NCBI RefSeq assembly: GCF_013408555.1
Contig: NZ_JACBZN010000001.1
Coordinates: forward strand, 3,303,061 to 3,367,060
Source of the DNA: Aeromicrobium tamlense
GTDB taxonomy: Bacteria; Actinomycetota; Actinomycetes; Propionibacteriales; Nocardioidaceae
Reading direction: 5' to 3'
DNA: 64,000 nucleotides
The position numbers were made by a program, and so were the translations under genes. The number at the start of each line of letters is the position of its first letter. Positions within the stretch are counted from its first letter, which is position 1. Positions 22,435 through 30,580 of the stretch are shown piece by piece. The notes beneath the pieces are model-generated. The model searched no databases, was not told the DNA's origin, and saw nothing but the letters and a program-made list of their open reading frames with translations.

Positions 22435-22440
22435 TACGCT
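22435..22440 (+). promoter_or_regulatory. -10 of the sulfur-operon leader
   Basis: TACGCT is six bases before the ATG at 22447. Transcription is therefore expected to start at or next to the leader peptide ATG, making the leader peptide leaderless. Confidence 0.5.
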
Positions 22441-22446
22441 GGAGGC

Positions 22447-22524
22447 ATGTTCACGACACACCTGACCCGACGACGCGCGGTGGACAACTGCCGCACGCGC
22501 TCGGCGCTGTGTCGTCTGCGCTGA
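22447..22524 (+). CDS. Cysteine-containing leader peptide of the sulfur operon
   Basis: A 25-residue peptide with Cys15 and Cys22, beginning MFTTHLTRRRAVDNC and ending SALCRLR. It resembles the short putative leader peptides found before sulfur-assimilation and rhodanese genes in Streptomyces and mycobacteria, which share an RRxVDxxR...SALCR pattern. By that model, slow translation at Cys codons when cysteine is short changes folding of the downstream RNA. The DUF4395 ribosome site GGAG (22561-22564) can pair with CTCC at 22552-22555. Regulation is inference; the reading frame and its -10 are visible. Confidence 0.7.
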   Translation: MFTTHLTRRRAVDNCRTRSALCRLR

Positions 22525-22573
22525 CTCCCTCACCCGCACTGTCAGCCCTCACTCCTGTTCGGAGCACCCCGTC

Positions 22574-23014
22574 ATGTCCCACGACACCCCCGTCGTCGAT
22601 CCTCGCGCGCTGCGCTTCACCGCCGCCGTGACCAGCCTGGTCCTGGCGCTGGTGCTCGTGGCGCCCTCGCCCGTGCGCGAGGTGCTGCTCGGCGTCCAGG
22701 TGGCGATCTTCGCGCTGGGAGCGTTCGTCTCGCTGTCGGCCTCGCCGTGGGCGTGGCTGTTCCGCACCGTCGTGCGACCCCGCATCGGCGCGCCGCAGCG
22801 CACCGAGGACGCGCGCCCGCCGCGCTTCGCCCAGACCGTCGGCCTGGTGTTCACCGCGATCGGCCTGCTGGCCCTCGTGGCCGGACTCACCACGGTCGGC
22901 CTCGTCGCCGTGGGCCTGGCCTTCGTCGCCGCCCTGCTCAACGCCACCACGGGCTTGTGCCTGGGCTGCGAGCTCTACCTGACCACCCGACGCCTCGCCG
23001 GCCAGACGGCCTGA
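22574..23014 (+). CDS. DUF4395 membrane protein
   Basis: A 146-residue protein with about four membrane helices, of the DUF4395 family. The sequence RALRFTAAVTSLVLALVL opens the first helix and the family-like cysteine motif is TTGLCLGCELYLTTRR near the C-terminus. DUF4395 proteins commonly sit next to thioredoxin-like and rhodanese genes, and the CLGC pair suggests a role in moving reducing equivalents or sulfur across the membrane. It is read from ATG 22574 with a weak GGAG nine bases upstream and follows the leader peptide by 49 bases. Confidence 0.85.
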   Translation: MSHDTPVVDPRALRFTAAVTSLVLALVLVAPSPVREVLLGVQVAIFALGAFVSLSASPWAWLFRTVVRPRIGAPQRTEDARPPRFAQTVGLVFTAIGLLALVAGLTTVGLVAVGLAFVAALLNATTGLCLGCELYLTTRRLAGQTA

Positions 23015-23066
23015 GGCCCCAGACCACCGCACGACTCCACCACTTCGCAGAGGAAAAGGAAGCACC

Positions 23067-23915
<849 letters not shown>

Positions 23916-23916
23916 G

Positions 23917-24213
23917 ATGTGCGGAGCGATCAAGGGCGGGCCCAGCCTCGAGGGCGTCGACGTCGCGAACCAGGCCGTGATCCAGGGTGTCGTGCTGCGG
24001 GGCGAGCAGCCCGTGGGCAACGCCTACGTGCGCCTGCTCGACCGCAACGGTGAGTTCACCGCCGAGGTGCCCACCTCGGCCACGGGCCAGTTCCGGTTCT
24101 TCGCCGCGCCGGGCAACTGGACGCTGCGCACGCTCGCGCCGCGCGCCGAGGTCGTCGACTCGCAGGTCGTCGCCGCCAAGGGCTCGGTCGCCGAGGTGGC
24201 CGTCGCCATCTGA
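23917..24213 (+). CDS. sseC: SseC-like protein (DUF1416)
   Basis: A 98-residue protein of the DUF1416 family, with the invariant-looking start MCGAIKGGPSLEGVDVANQ and a beta-sandwich-like body (LRGEQPVGNAYVRLLDRNGE). In mycobacteria the homologue follows cysA2. A sulfur-related role is inferred from this constant pairing; the reaction is not known. GGGGAGG lies about seven bases before ATG 23917. The stop is followed by a strong hairpin that ends the operon. Confidence 0.9.
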   Translation: MCGAIKGGPSLEGVDVANQAVIQGVVLRGEQPVGNAYVRLLDRNGEFTAEVPTSATGQFRFFAAPGNWTLRTLAPRAEVVDSQVVAAKGSVAEVAVAI

Positions 24214-24223
24214 GCCAGACCGC

Positions 24224-24259
24224 ACGAGGGCCCCGGGGGTGGTCTCCCGGGGCCCTCGT
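24224..24259 (+). terminator. Strong hairpin after sseC
   Basis: A perfect 14-bp stem (24224-24237 with 24246-24259, arm ACGAGGGCCCCGGG) and an 8-base loop sit ten bases after the sseC stop. There is no T tract, which is common for actinobacterial terminators. Confidence 0.75.
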
Positions 24260-24305
24260 CGTGCGTCCGGGGGTCGCCGAGGAGGTCCGTTCCGAGCGGT
24301 TCCGG

Positions 24306-24385
24306 CACGGGGAGGAACCGGTGCCGAACCGAGGATCGAGTGGGGATCTCGTGTGGAGATTCCGTGGATCTGGCCTCCGTAGCGT
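24306..24385 (+). promoter_or_regulatory. Promoter P1 of the surface cassette, with 11-bp repeats
   Basis: Upstream of -10 TAGCGT (24380-24385) lie 11-base units that keep GGA at the same place in each: 24306-24316, 24328-24338 (ACCGAGGATCG), 24339-24349 (AGTGGGGATCT), 24350-24360 (CGTGTGGAGAT) and 24361-24371 (TCCGTGGATCT). The unit at 24317-24327 is degenerate. The last unit ends eight bases before the -10. From 24342 the sequence aligns without gaps to promoter P2 at 25776. Phased 11-bp direct repeats are the usual target form for OmpR-family regulators. Confidence 0.7.
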
Positions 24386-24442
24386 TCTTCTTGTCAACCC
24401 AGACGGGCCGCAGAGAGCGGCTCGAACAGCCAGGAGAAGAAC

Positions 24443-24970
24443 ATGCGCACCAAGAAGATCCTCGTCCCGCTCGCCACCCTGCTCGCCGCCGGCGCCATCG
24501 CCGTGGGCTCGGGTGCCACCTTCAGCTCGACCTCGGGCAACACGATCAGCGCCGCCACGTCGGGCACCCTGACGCAGAGCAACTCCAAGGCCGGCAAGGC
24601 CGTCTTCTCGCTGGACAACCTGAAGCCGGGCGACACGCTCAACGGCTCGCTCAAGCTCACGAACACCGGCTCGCTCGCCGCCGCCTTCTCCCTGACCGAG
24701 GTCTCCTCGACCAACGGCTTCGACGGCGAGAACCTCAAGCTCGTCATCAAGAACACGACGAAGAACACCACGGTCTACACCGGCACCTTCGGCGGCCTGG
24801 CCGACGGCACCAAGAACGCGCTCGGCACGTGGGCCCCGGGCGAGGCGAACGACTACACCTTCACGGTCACGCTCGACCAGGCCGCGCCCAACACGCAGCA
24901 GGGCAAGTCCGCGACCGCCACGTACACGTGGGATGCCGTCCAGCTGGACGGGACCACCACCAACCAGTGA
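24443..24970 (+). CDS. TasA/CalY-like secreted protein, SipW-type substrate
   Basis: A 175-residue exported protein. The N-terminus MRTKKILVPLATLLAAGAIA is a signal peptide that runs into GATFSSTSGNTISAATSG, the pattern typical of proteins cut by SipW-like signal peptidases (TasA, CalY/camelysin). The mature part is a small beta-rich domain with LKPGDTLNGSLKLTNTGSLA, the hallmark of this family. In Bacillus such proteins form fibres or act as surface proteases; which applies here is unknown. AGGAG lies before ATG 24443. Promoter P1 lies about 50 bases upstream, and the next gene encodes the matching peptidase. Confidence 0.85.
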   Translation: MRTKKILVPLATLLAAGAIAVGSGATFSSTSGNTISAATSGTLTQSNSKAGKAVFSLDNLKPGDTLNGSLKLTNTGSLAAAFSLTEVSSTNGFDGENLKLVIKNTTKNTTVYTGTFGGLADGTKNALGTWAPGEANDYTFTVTLDQAAPNTQQGKSATATYTWDAVQLDGTTTNQ

Positions 24971-24997
24971 GACCCCGCTCCGGGGAACTGGGTTGAC

Positions 24998-25024
24998 GGC
25001 AGGGCGTCTCTCGGGCGCCCTGCC
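24998..25024 (+). terminator. Hairpin between the TasA-like gene and the signal peptidase gene
   Basis: GGCAGGGCG (24998-25006) pairs perfectly with CGCCCTGCC (25016-25024) around a nine-base loop. It could act as a partial terminator that lowers peptidase expression relative to its abundant substrate. No T tract follows. Confidence 0.45.
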
Positions 25025-25086
25025 ACCCCGGACCGGAGCACGCAGCACCCCCTCGATCCCCCCACCGACCGTCCCCAGGAGTTCCG

Positions 25087-25737
25087 ATGAAGCACCTCAC
25101 CCGCGCCGCCCGGCTGCTCGGGCGTGGAGTCTCCACGCTGGTCCTGGTCGCGGTCACCCTCGCCAGCATCGCGTACATCGCGCCCAGCCTCTTCGGCTTC
25201 GAGCGCTACGTGATCACCGGCGGCTCGATGTCCGGCACGTTCGAGAAGGGCTCGATCGCCTTCGAGCGCCCCGTGCCCGTGGCCGACCTCGCCGTCGGCG
25301 ACGTCATCACCTACCTCCCGCCGGCCGACAGCGGCGTCGGCACGCTCGTGACGCACCGCATCACCGGGATCGAGCCGGCCGAGAACGGCGCCCGCCTCTT
25401 CACGACGCAGGGCGACGCCAACCCCGACCCCGACCCGTGGCAGTTCAGCCTGGTCGAGGGCACCCAGCCCGTCGTCGAGCACACCGTGCCGCACGTCGGC
25501 TACGTCTTCATGGCCCTGGCCGACCGCGAGACCCGCATGATGGTGATCGGCCTGCCGGCCGCCGCCATCGCGCTCCTCGCCCTGGTCGAGCTGGGCCGCG
25601 CCCTGCGTCCGCGCCGCGAGGAGGCCCCCGAGGCCGCGGACGCCCCCGTTGCCGCACCGACCGGGACCCTCCCCACTCCCGTCCCGGTGCTGGCACCGAC
25701 GCTGCCGGTCGTCCCCGGCCGCCGCGTCGCCGTCTGA
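25087..25737 (+). CDS. sipW: SipW-like signal peptidase I (ER type)
   Basis: A 216-residue membrane serine peptidase. The N-terminal helix (TLVLVAVTLASIAYIAPSLF) is followed by the catalytic Ser in ITGGSMSGTFEKGS, then THRITGIE, where His replaces the Lys of ordinary bacterial SPases, and TQGDANPDPDPW with the family Asp. This is the S26B, SipW/ER-type active site. A second helix (MVIGLPAAAIALLALVELG) anchors the C-terminus, which ends in a Pro/Ala-rich tail of about 45 residues. CAGGAG lies seven bases before the ATG. It most likely processes the TasA-like protein before it and the Ig-like protein after it. Confidence 0.88.
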   Translation: MKHLTRAARLLGRGVSTLVLVAVTLASIAYIAPSLFGFERYVITGGSMSGTFEKGSIAFERPVPVADLAVGDVITYLPPADSGVGTLVTHRITGIEPAENGARLFTTQGDANPDPDPWQFSLVEGTQPVVEHTVPHVGYVFMALADRETRMMVIGLPAAAIALLALVELGRALRPRREEAPEAADAPVAAPTGTLPTPVPVLAPTLPVVPGRRVAV

Positions 25738-25761
25738 CCGTCCCCGGTCAGGCGCCCCAGA

Positions 25762-25819
25762 AGTGTGGAGCTTCTGGGGAACTCGTGTGGATCAGCCGTG
25801 GAGCGACGCTCCGTAGCGT
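25762..25819 (+). promoter_or_regulatory. Promoter P2 of the surface cassette, with 11-bp repeats
   Basis: Four contiguous 11-base units, 25762-25772 (AGTGTGGAGCT), 25773-25783 (TCTGGGGAACT), 25784-25794 (CGTGTGGATCA) and 25795-25805 (GCCGTGGAGCG), lead to -10 TAGCGT at 25814-25819, all with GGA in the same phase. Over 45 bases from 25776 the sequence aligns ungapped with P1 from 24342, including GGGGA, CTCGTGTGGA, CCGTGGA and TCCGTAGCGTT. The downstream ribosome-site region (CAGGAGA then ATGCGCAC) also matches that of the TasA-like gene, so promoter and start region look duplicated. Confidence 0.7.
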
Positions 25820-25856
25820 TGAGGACATGGACCAGAACACCCAGTCAGGAGAGTCG

Positions 25857-27683
25857 ATGCGCACGTCCCCCGCGCGCCGTTCCCTCGGTCTGCTGGCAGT
25901 TCTGGCCCTCCTGTCCGTCGCTGCGCTCGTCGCTCCCGGCTTCTCCTCGGCCGCCTTCACCTCCACCACCGACAGCACCGCCACCGTCACGGCCTCGCCC
26001 GACTGGACGCCGCCCACGGTCACGGTCACGTCCCCCGGCACCGCGGTGCAGGGCACGGTCACCGTCGCCGCCGAGGCCTCGGACTCCGGTCTGGGCGTCA
26101 AGGACGTCACTCTCGAGTACAGCGTGGTCGGATCGGGTACCTGGACCGCGATGTGCACCGACACGACGGCCCCGTACTCCTGCGCGTGGAACACCGCCGC
26201 GCTCGCGGACGGCCGCTACGACCTGCGTGCGCGTGCCACCGACCTCGCCGGCTACGAGACGACCTCGGACGCGGTCCGCACGGCCGTGGCCAACAAGCTC
26301 CTCGTCGTCATGAACGACCCGGGCGACACCGTGCGCGGCACGGTCCAGCTCTCGGCCGCCGCGTTCAACACGGGCAGCCTGAGCCACACCGTCCGCATCC
26401 AGTACCGCCTCGCCGGAGCGTCCACGTGGTCCACCGCGTGCTCGAACCTGGCCGCCCCCTACACGTGCTCGTGGAGCTCCGCGGCCGTCACGTCCGGCGA
26501 CTACGAGTTCCGTGCCGTGCTCACCGCCGGCACCACCACGACGACCTCCGAGATCGTCACGGACGTCACCGTCGACAACGTCGCCCCCACCGTGACGATG
26601 ACCGACCCCGGCTCGCCGCTCAGCGGCACGCGCACCTTCGCCGCCACGGCCGCGGACGCTCACTCCGGCGTGGCCACGGTGGAGATCCAGTACGCCGCGT
26701 CGGGCACGTCCACGTGGAAGTCGCTCTGCACGGTCGAGGCCGAGCCGTGGTCCTGCCGCGCCGCCACGAACGACCTCGCCAACGGCACCTACTCCTTCCG
26801 TGCGATCGCCACCGACGAGGCCGGCAACGCCACCACGTCCGCCGCCGTCGCGAACCGCGTCGTCGACAACACCGTCTCCTCGGTCTCGCTCAACGACCCG
26901 GGCGTCCTGCTGAGCCGTACGGCCACGCTGTCGGCGGTCGCCAGCTCCACGGCCGGCGTGACCTCGGTGCGGATCCAGTACGTCCCCACCGGCGGCTCGA
27001 CCTGGACCGACGTCTGCACCGACACGACCTCGCCGTACTCCTGCACGTGGGACACCACGAAGGTCGCCAGCGCGGTCTACGACCTGCGCGCGGTCCTGCT
27101 GGACGGCTCGGGCCGCACCACGATCTCGGCCCTGGAGACGGTCCCGGTCGACAACAGCCCGCTCGCCGGCGCCGACGTCCAGACCACCAACGGATCGGGC
27201 AGCATCGCGGGTCAGCCGGGCGCCAACGACACCGTCACGTTCACCTACACCGCGCAGGTCAACCCGGCGTCGATCATGGCCGGCTGGAACGGGACGAGCA
27301 CGAACGTCCAGGTCCGCCTGCGCGACGGCAACGTGCCGGCCCTGCTGCGCGGCAGCAAGGGCGACACGCTCGACGTCATGAACGGCAGCACGGTGCTCGG
27401 CCTGGGCTCGGTGAACCTCAAGGGCGACTACGTCCGGTTCCTGCGCACCGTCAGCATCAACGCGACGATGACGGCCGGCACGGTCACGGTGAACGGGCTC
27501 GAGCGCACGGTCGTCACGCTCAAGCTGGGCACGTTCGCCAGCGGCAAGGCCGGCGACCTCAAGACCAGCACCACCGCGGCGGCCATGGTCTGGACGCCGA
27601 GCAGCGCGGCCACCGACCTCTCGGGCAACCGATGCTCCACCACCAACGTCACCGAGACCGGCACCGCCGACAAGGACTTCTGA
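25857..27683 (+). CDS. Secreted Ig-like repeat surface protein
   Basis: A 608-residue exported protein. Signal peptide residues about 1-32 end at SSAAFTSTT, again a SipW-type pattern. Four Ig-like repeats of about 96 residues follow (about 50-434); each has a VRIQY/VTLEY strand and STW-C...PYSC-W, so one disulfide per repeat is likely. The last about 175 residues form a different beta domain beginning near QPGANDTVTFTY. There is no LPXTG or C-terminal membrane anchor. ATG 25857 is chosen from AGGAGA upstream and similarity to the start of the TasA-like gene. An in-frame ATG at 25827 is exactly seven bases from the -10 and could give a leaderless longer form. Confidence 0.82.
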   Translation: MRTSPARRSLGLLAVLALLSVAALVAPGFSSAAFTSTTDSTATVTASPDWTPPTVTVTSPGTAVQGTVTVAAEASDSGLGVKDVTLEYSVVGSGTWTAMCTDTTAPYSCAWNTAALADGRYDLRARATDLAGYETTSDAVRTAVANKLLVVMNDPGDTVRGTVQLSAAAFNTGSLSHTVRIQYRLAGASTWSTACSNLAAPYTCSWSSAAVTSGDYEFRAVLTAGTTTTTSEIVTDVTVDNVAPTVTMTDPGSPLSGTRTFAATAADAHSGVATVEIQYAASGTSTWKSLCTVEAEPWSCRAATNDLANGTYSFRAIATDEAGNATTSAAVANRVVDNTVSSVSLNDPGVLLSRTATLSAVASSTAGVTSVRIQYVPTGGSTWTDVCTDTTSPYSCTWDTTKVASAVYDLRAVLLDGSGRTTISALETVPVDNSPLAGADVQTTNGSGSIAGQPGANDTVTFTYTAQVNPASIMAGWNGTSTNVQVRLRDGNVPALLRGSKGDTLDVMNGSTVLGLGSVNLKGDYVRFLRTVSINATMTAGTVTVNGLERTVVTLKLGTFASGKAGDLKTSTTAAAMVWTPSSAATDLSGNRCSTTNVTETGTADKDF

Positions 27684-27684
27684 G

Positions 27685-28077
27685 ATGCGACGACTCCGCA
27701 CCACCGCCTCCCGCTGGGCCGCGGTCGCGTGCCTGGCCATCGCGCTGCTCTACCTCGTCCGGGTGGTCGACGCGCCCTCGGCGGCCTACCTGCTGGGCGA
27801 GATCGTCATGGGTGTGCTCGGGGTGGCGGCCGCCGTGAAGATGTGGCTGCACAACTGCTTCGAGTCCCACCTCGCGGCCGGCGCCCTCGTGGCCGCCACG
27901 TCCGGTGGCACCCTGCTGGCCGTCACGGCCGGGCTGCCGGGAGGCGGTGCGTCGGGCCTGACCCCGACCCGCGTCGCGCTGCTGGCGCTGAGCGCGGCGG
28001 TCGTGGTGCTGCTGGTGCAGGACGGTCGGGTGAGACGGGAGCATGCTCGTCGGGCGCGACGGCCGTATGCTCGGTGA
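27685..28077 (+). CDS. Small polytopic membrane protein of the surface cassette
   Basis: A 130-residue protein with four predicted membrane helices (CLAIALLYLVRVV; LLGEIVMGVLGVAAAVKMWL; AGALVAATSGGTLLAVTAGL; ALLALSAAVVVLLVQD) and an Arg-rich tail. No family is recognised. Its ATG is one base after the stop of the Ig-like protein, so the two are coupled and it may help export, anchor or sense the surface proteins. Its 3' end contains the -10 of the response regulator gene. Confidence 0.75.
   Translation: MRRLRTTASRWAAVACLAIALLYLVRVVDAPSAAYLLGEIVMGVLGVAAAVKMWLHNCFESHLAAGALVAATSGGTLLAVTAGLPGGGASGLTPTRVALLALSAAVVVLLVQDGRVRREHARRARRPYAR
28066..28071 (+). promoter_or_regulatory. -10 of the response regulator gene
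   Basis: TATGCT lies inside the end of the preceding gene, eight bases before GTG 28080 and two before GTG 28074. It suggests the two-component genes can be expressed without P1 or P2. No 11-bp repeats like those of P1/P2 are seen here. Confidence 0.45.
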
Positions 28078-28079
28078 GC

Positions 28080-28784
28080 GTGGCCACCCGTGTGCTGGTC
28101 GTCGAGGACGACGACAAGATCGCCCCGCCCCTCGTCCGCACGCTGGAGCGTGAGGGCTACGACGTCGAGCGCGTCGCGGAGGGCCTCGCGGCCGTCGACC
28201 GCATCGCCGTCGGGGACGTCGAGCTCGTGCTGCTCGACCTCGGCCTGCCGGACATCGACGGGCTCGAGGTCTGCCGTCGTGCCCGCGAGGGCGGGTACCA
28301 CGGCGGCATCATCATCCTGACCGCCCGCGACGGCGAACTCGACCGCGTCGTGGGTCTCGACGTGGGCGCCGACGACTACCTCGCGAAGCCGTTCGCGCTG
28401 GCCGAGCTGCTGGCTCGCGCGCGGGCGCTGCTGCGCCGCAGTGCCGCTCCGGTCGCGGCCGAGGCTGCGGCGCCCGCCGCCCCCGCCAGCTCGGGGCTGC
28501 GGGTCGACACCGCCGCGCGACGCACGTGGGTGGGCGACGCCGAGGTCTCGATGACGTCCAAGGAGTTCGACGTCCTCGTCCTGCTCGACGAGGTGCGCGG
28601 CGCCGTCGTCACCCGCGAGCGCCTCACGAACGAGGTGTGGGACGAGAACTGGTTCGGCTCGACGAAGATGGTCGACGCGACGGTGGGCCGCCTGCGGCAG
28701 AAGCTCGAGGAGGCCGGCGCGCCGGTGCAGATCGCCAACGTGCGCGGCGTCGGATTCCGGCTGGAGGACCAGCCCGGTGCGTGA
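28080..28784 (+). CDS. OmpR-family response regulator
   Basis: A 234-residue two-component regulator. The receiver has acidic pocket residues in VEDDDK, phosphoacceptor Asp53 in LLDLGLPDIDG, and the conserved Lys in DYLAKPFAL. An Ala-rich linker (about 118-136) leads to a winged helix with SMTSKEFDVLVLLDE and DATVGRLRQKLEE. It is paired with the kinase that overlaps its end. I infer that it binds the 11-bp repeats at P1 and P2; family binding habits support this but the sequence does not prove it. GTG 28080 is used; GTG 28074 would add two residues. Confidence 0.9.
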   Translation: MATRVLVVEDDDKIAPPLVRTLEREGYDVERVAEGLAAVDRIAVGDVELVLLDLGLPDIDGLEVCRRAREGGYHGGIIILTARDGELDRVVGLDVGADDYLAKPFALAELLARARALLRRSAAPVAAEAAAPAAPASSGLRVDTAARRTWVGDAEVSMTSKEFDVLVLLDEVRGAVVTRERLTNEVWDENWFGSTKMVDATVGRLRQKLEEAGAPVQIANVRGVGFRLEDQPGA

Positions 28785-30015
28785 GCGGCTGATCGTGGCG
28801 CTGGTGGGCATGACCGCGGCGATGCTCGCGCTCTACGGCATTCCGCGCGCGTACATGCTCGCCGACCTCGTGACCACCTACGAGGAGCGCAAGATCGAGC
28901 GGGCCGCGGACCAGCTGGCCGTGGTGGTCGACGAGCGACGCAAGAACGAGTCGCCCGTCGACGAGGCGTTCCTCGGCGGCTTCCTCAGCGAGGCCGAGAC
29001 GCTGACCTACGAGCCGGACGACGGCCCCACGGTCGTGGCGGGCCCGACGCCCGACCCAGCCGACGACATCGTCGAGGAGCGCGCCCTGGCCGACGGCGGC
29101 ACGCTGACGCTCTCGCGGTCGCGCGACCTCATCGACCGACGGATCTCCGAGGCCCTCGTCCCGCTCATCCTCATCGGCCTGAGCCTGACCGTCGTCGCCG
29201 CGGGATTCGGCTACGTGCTGGCGCGCCGGCTCTCGCGCCCCTTCGGCGAGCTGGCCGAGGCCGCCGACCGGCTCGGCACCGGACGCTTCGACGTCGACCC
29301 GCCGCACTACTCGATCCCGGAGGCCGAGGCGATCGGCGACGCCCTGCGCAGCAGCTCGAAGCGGCTCGGCGAGCTCGTCCGGCGTGAGCGCGAGTTCGCC
29401 TCGAACGCCTCGCACCAGCTGCGCACCCCGATCACGGCGCTGCGCCTGGAGCTCGAGGACCTCGCTCTGTGGCCGCAGACGCCGCCCGAGGTGGCCGAGG
29501 AGCTCAACCGCTACCTGCCCGAGCTCGACCGCCTCAGCAGCGCGATCGACGAGCTGCTGGGCCTGGCCCGCGGCCTGCGCCTGGGCGACGCGGTGGACGT
29601 CGACCTCAACGAGCTGGTGGCCGACGTGGTCGAGCGCTGGCAGCCGCAGGTGGAGGCCCTCGGTCACGACGTCAACCACGACGACCGCGGCCCCGTGCCG
29701 GCGCGGGTCGTCCCTGGCCCGGTCGTGCAGATCCTCGACGTGCTCATCGAGAACGCCGCGAGCCACGGCGTCGGCCCCATCACGGTGTCGGCCCGCGACG
29801 CGGGCGCGTACGTCGAGATCGTCGTCGGCGACAGCGGTCGCCGCACGTTCGGGAACGAGATCTTCAGCCGCGGCACCAGCCGCAAGGACGGAGACACCGG
29901 CGGCCTCGGCCTGACGATCGCGGCCGACCTCGCCACCACGATGGGCGGCTACCTCAAGCTGACCGAGGACGAGCTCACGACGTTCGAGCTCATGCTGCCC
30001 GGCCGCAACGACTGA
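28777..30015 (+). CDS. Sensor histidine kinase
   Basis: A 412-residue membrane kinase. Helix 1 is about residues 6-26, the extracytoplasmic loop about 27-126, helix 2 about 127-148, then HAMP (RRLSRPFGELAEAADRLGTG) and the H-box with His213 in SNASHQLRTPITALRLELED. The N-box LIENAASHG and G-boxes VGDSGRR and GGLGLTIA are present though the N-box is slightly divergent. The external loop is rich in acidic residues and has no recognised domain. The GTG start overlaps the regulator gene by eight bases, so the pair is translated together. Confidence 0.9.
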   Translation: MRERLIVALVGMTAAMLALYGIPRAYMLADLVTTYEERKIERAADQLAVVVDERRKNESPVDEAFLGGFLSEAETLTYEPDDGPTVVAGPTPDPADDIVEERALADGGTLTLSRSRDLIDRRISEALVPLILIGLSLTVVAAGFGYVLARRLSRPFGELAEAADRLGTGRFDVDPPHYSIPEAEAIGDALRSSSKRLGELVRREREFASNASHQLRTPITALRLELEDLALWPQTPPEVAEELNRYLPELDRLSSAIDELLGLARGLRLGDAVDVDLNELVADVVERWQPQVEALGHDVNHDDRGPVPARVVPGPVVQILDVLIENAASHGVGPITVSARDAGAYVEIVVGDSGRRTFGNEIFSRGTSRKDGDTGGLGLTIAADLATTMGGYLKLTEDELTTFELMLPGRND

Positions 30016-30037
30016 CCCTCAGGGCAGGTGGCGCCGC

Positions 30038-30505
30038 TCAGGTCAGGTCGCGGTAGTGGTCGAGCAGGCGCGAGAGGACGCCGAGCGCGTCCTGCATCTC
30101 CTCGATGTGCCCGGGATCGAGCACCCGCAGCATCTCCTTGAGGCCCGTCGTCGAGATGCCCTTCGTGCGGGGCAGGTACTCGACACGGCACAGGTCGGAC
30201 AGGTCGTCGAACTTGCCCGTCCAGTCGTCGCCCATCACGAACAGGTCGACGCCGTGCTCGACGATGTCGCTGCGCTTCTGCTCCCACGACTCCTCGGGCA
30301 GCACCTGGTCGACGCCCTTGATCGCACCGACGATCGCGGCCCGGTCGGCGTAGGGCACCACGGTGCTCTTGCCCTTGCCGGCGTTGAAGTCGTCGGTGGA
30401 GACCCCCACGACGAGCCGGTCGCCCATCGAGGAGAGGCGCTCCAGCAGCCGCAGGTGGCCGATGTGGAAGAGGTCGAAGGTTCCGTACGTCAGGACGGTC
30501 GTCAC
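30038..30505 (-). CDS. tagD: Cytidylyltransferase, glycerol-3-phosphate type (TagD-like)
   Basis: A 155-residue nucleotidyltransferase with GTFDLFHIGHLRLLERL (nucleotide-binding HxGH) and a TagD-like second motif in RTKGISTTGLKEML. It couples CTP to glycerol-3-phosphate or a related phosphate to give a CDP-alcohol for wall or teichoic polymers. Actinobacterial homologues are sometimes fused or assigned to other CDP-polyols, so the substrate is tentative. The GTG at 30505 has TATCCT (minus 30517-30512) six bases upstream. Its 3' end is 22 bases from the end of the convergent kinase gene. Confidence 0.85.
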   Translation of the reverse strand: MTTVLTYGTFDLFHIGHLRLLERLSSMGDRLVVGVSTDDFNAGKGKSTVVPYADRAAIVGAIKGVDQVLPEESWEQKRSDIVEHGVDLFVMGDDWTGKFDDLSDLCRVEYLPRTKGISTTGLKEMLRVLDPGHIEEMQDALGVLSRLLDHYRDLT

Positions 30506-30580
30506 GCGATCAGGATACGGACCGGCCGGACGCGGGGCGGCCGACCGGCGCGCGTCGGCGTCGGCGGCTACGGTCGGGGC

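Noticed and set aside
25820..25857. ATG 25827 as the start of the Ig-like protein from the seven-base -10 rule.
   Set aside because: ATG 25857 has a good ribosome site and its surroundings match those of the TasA-like gene, whose start is clearly leadered. The longer form remains possible.
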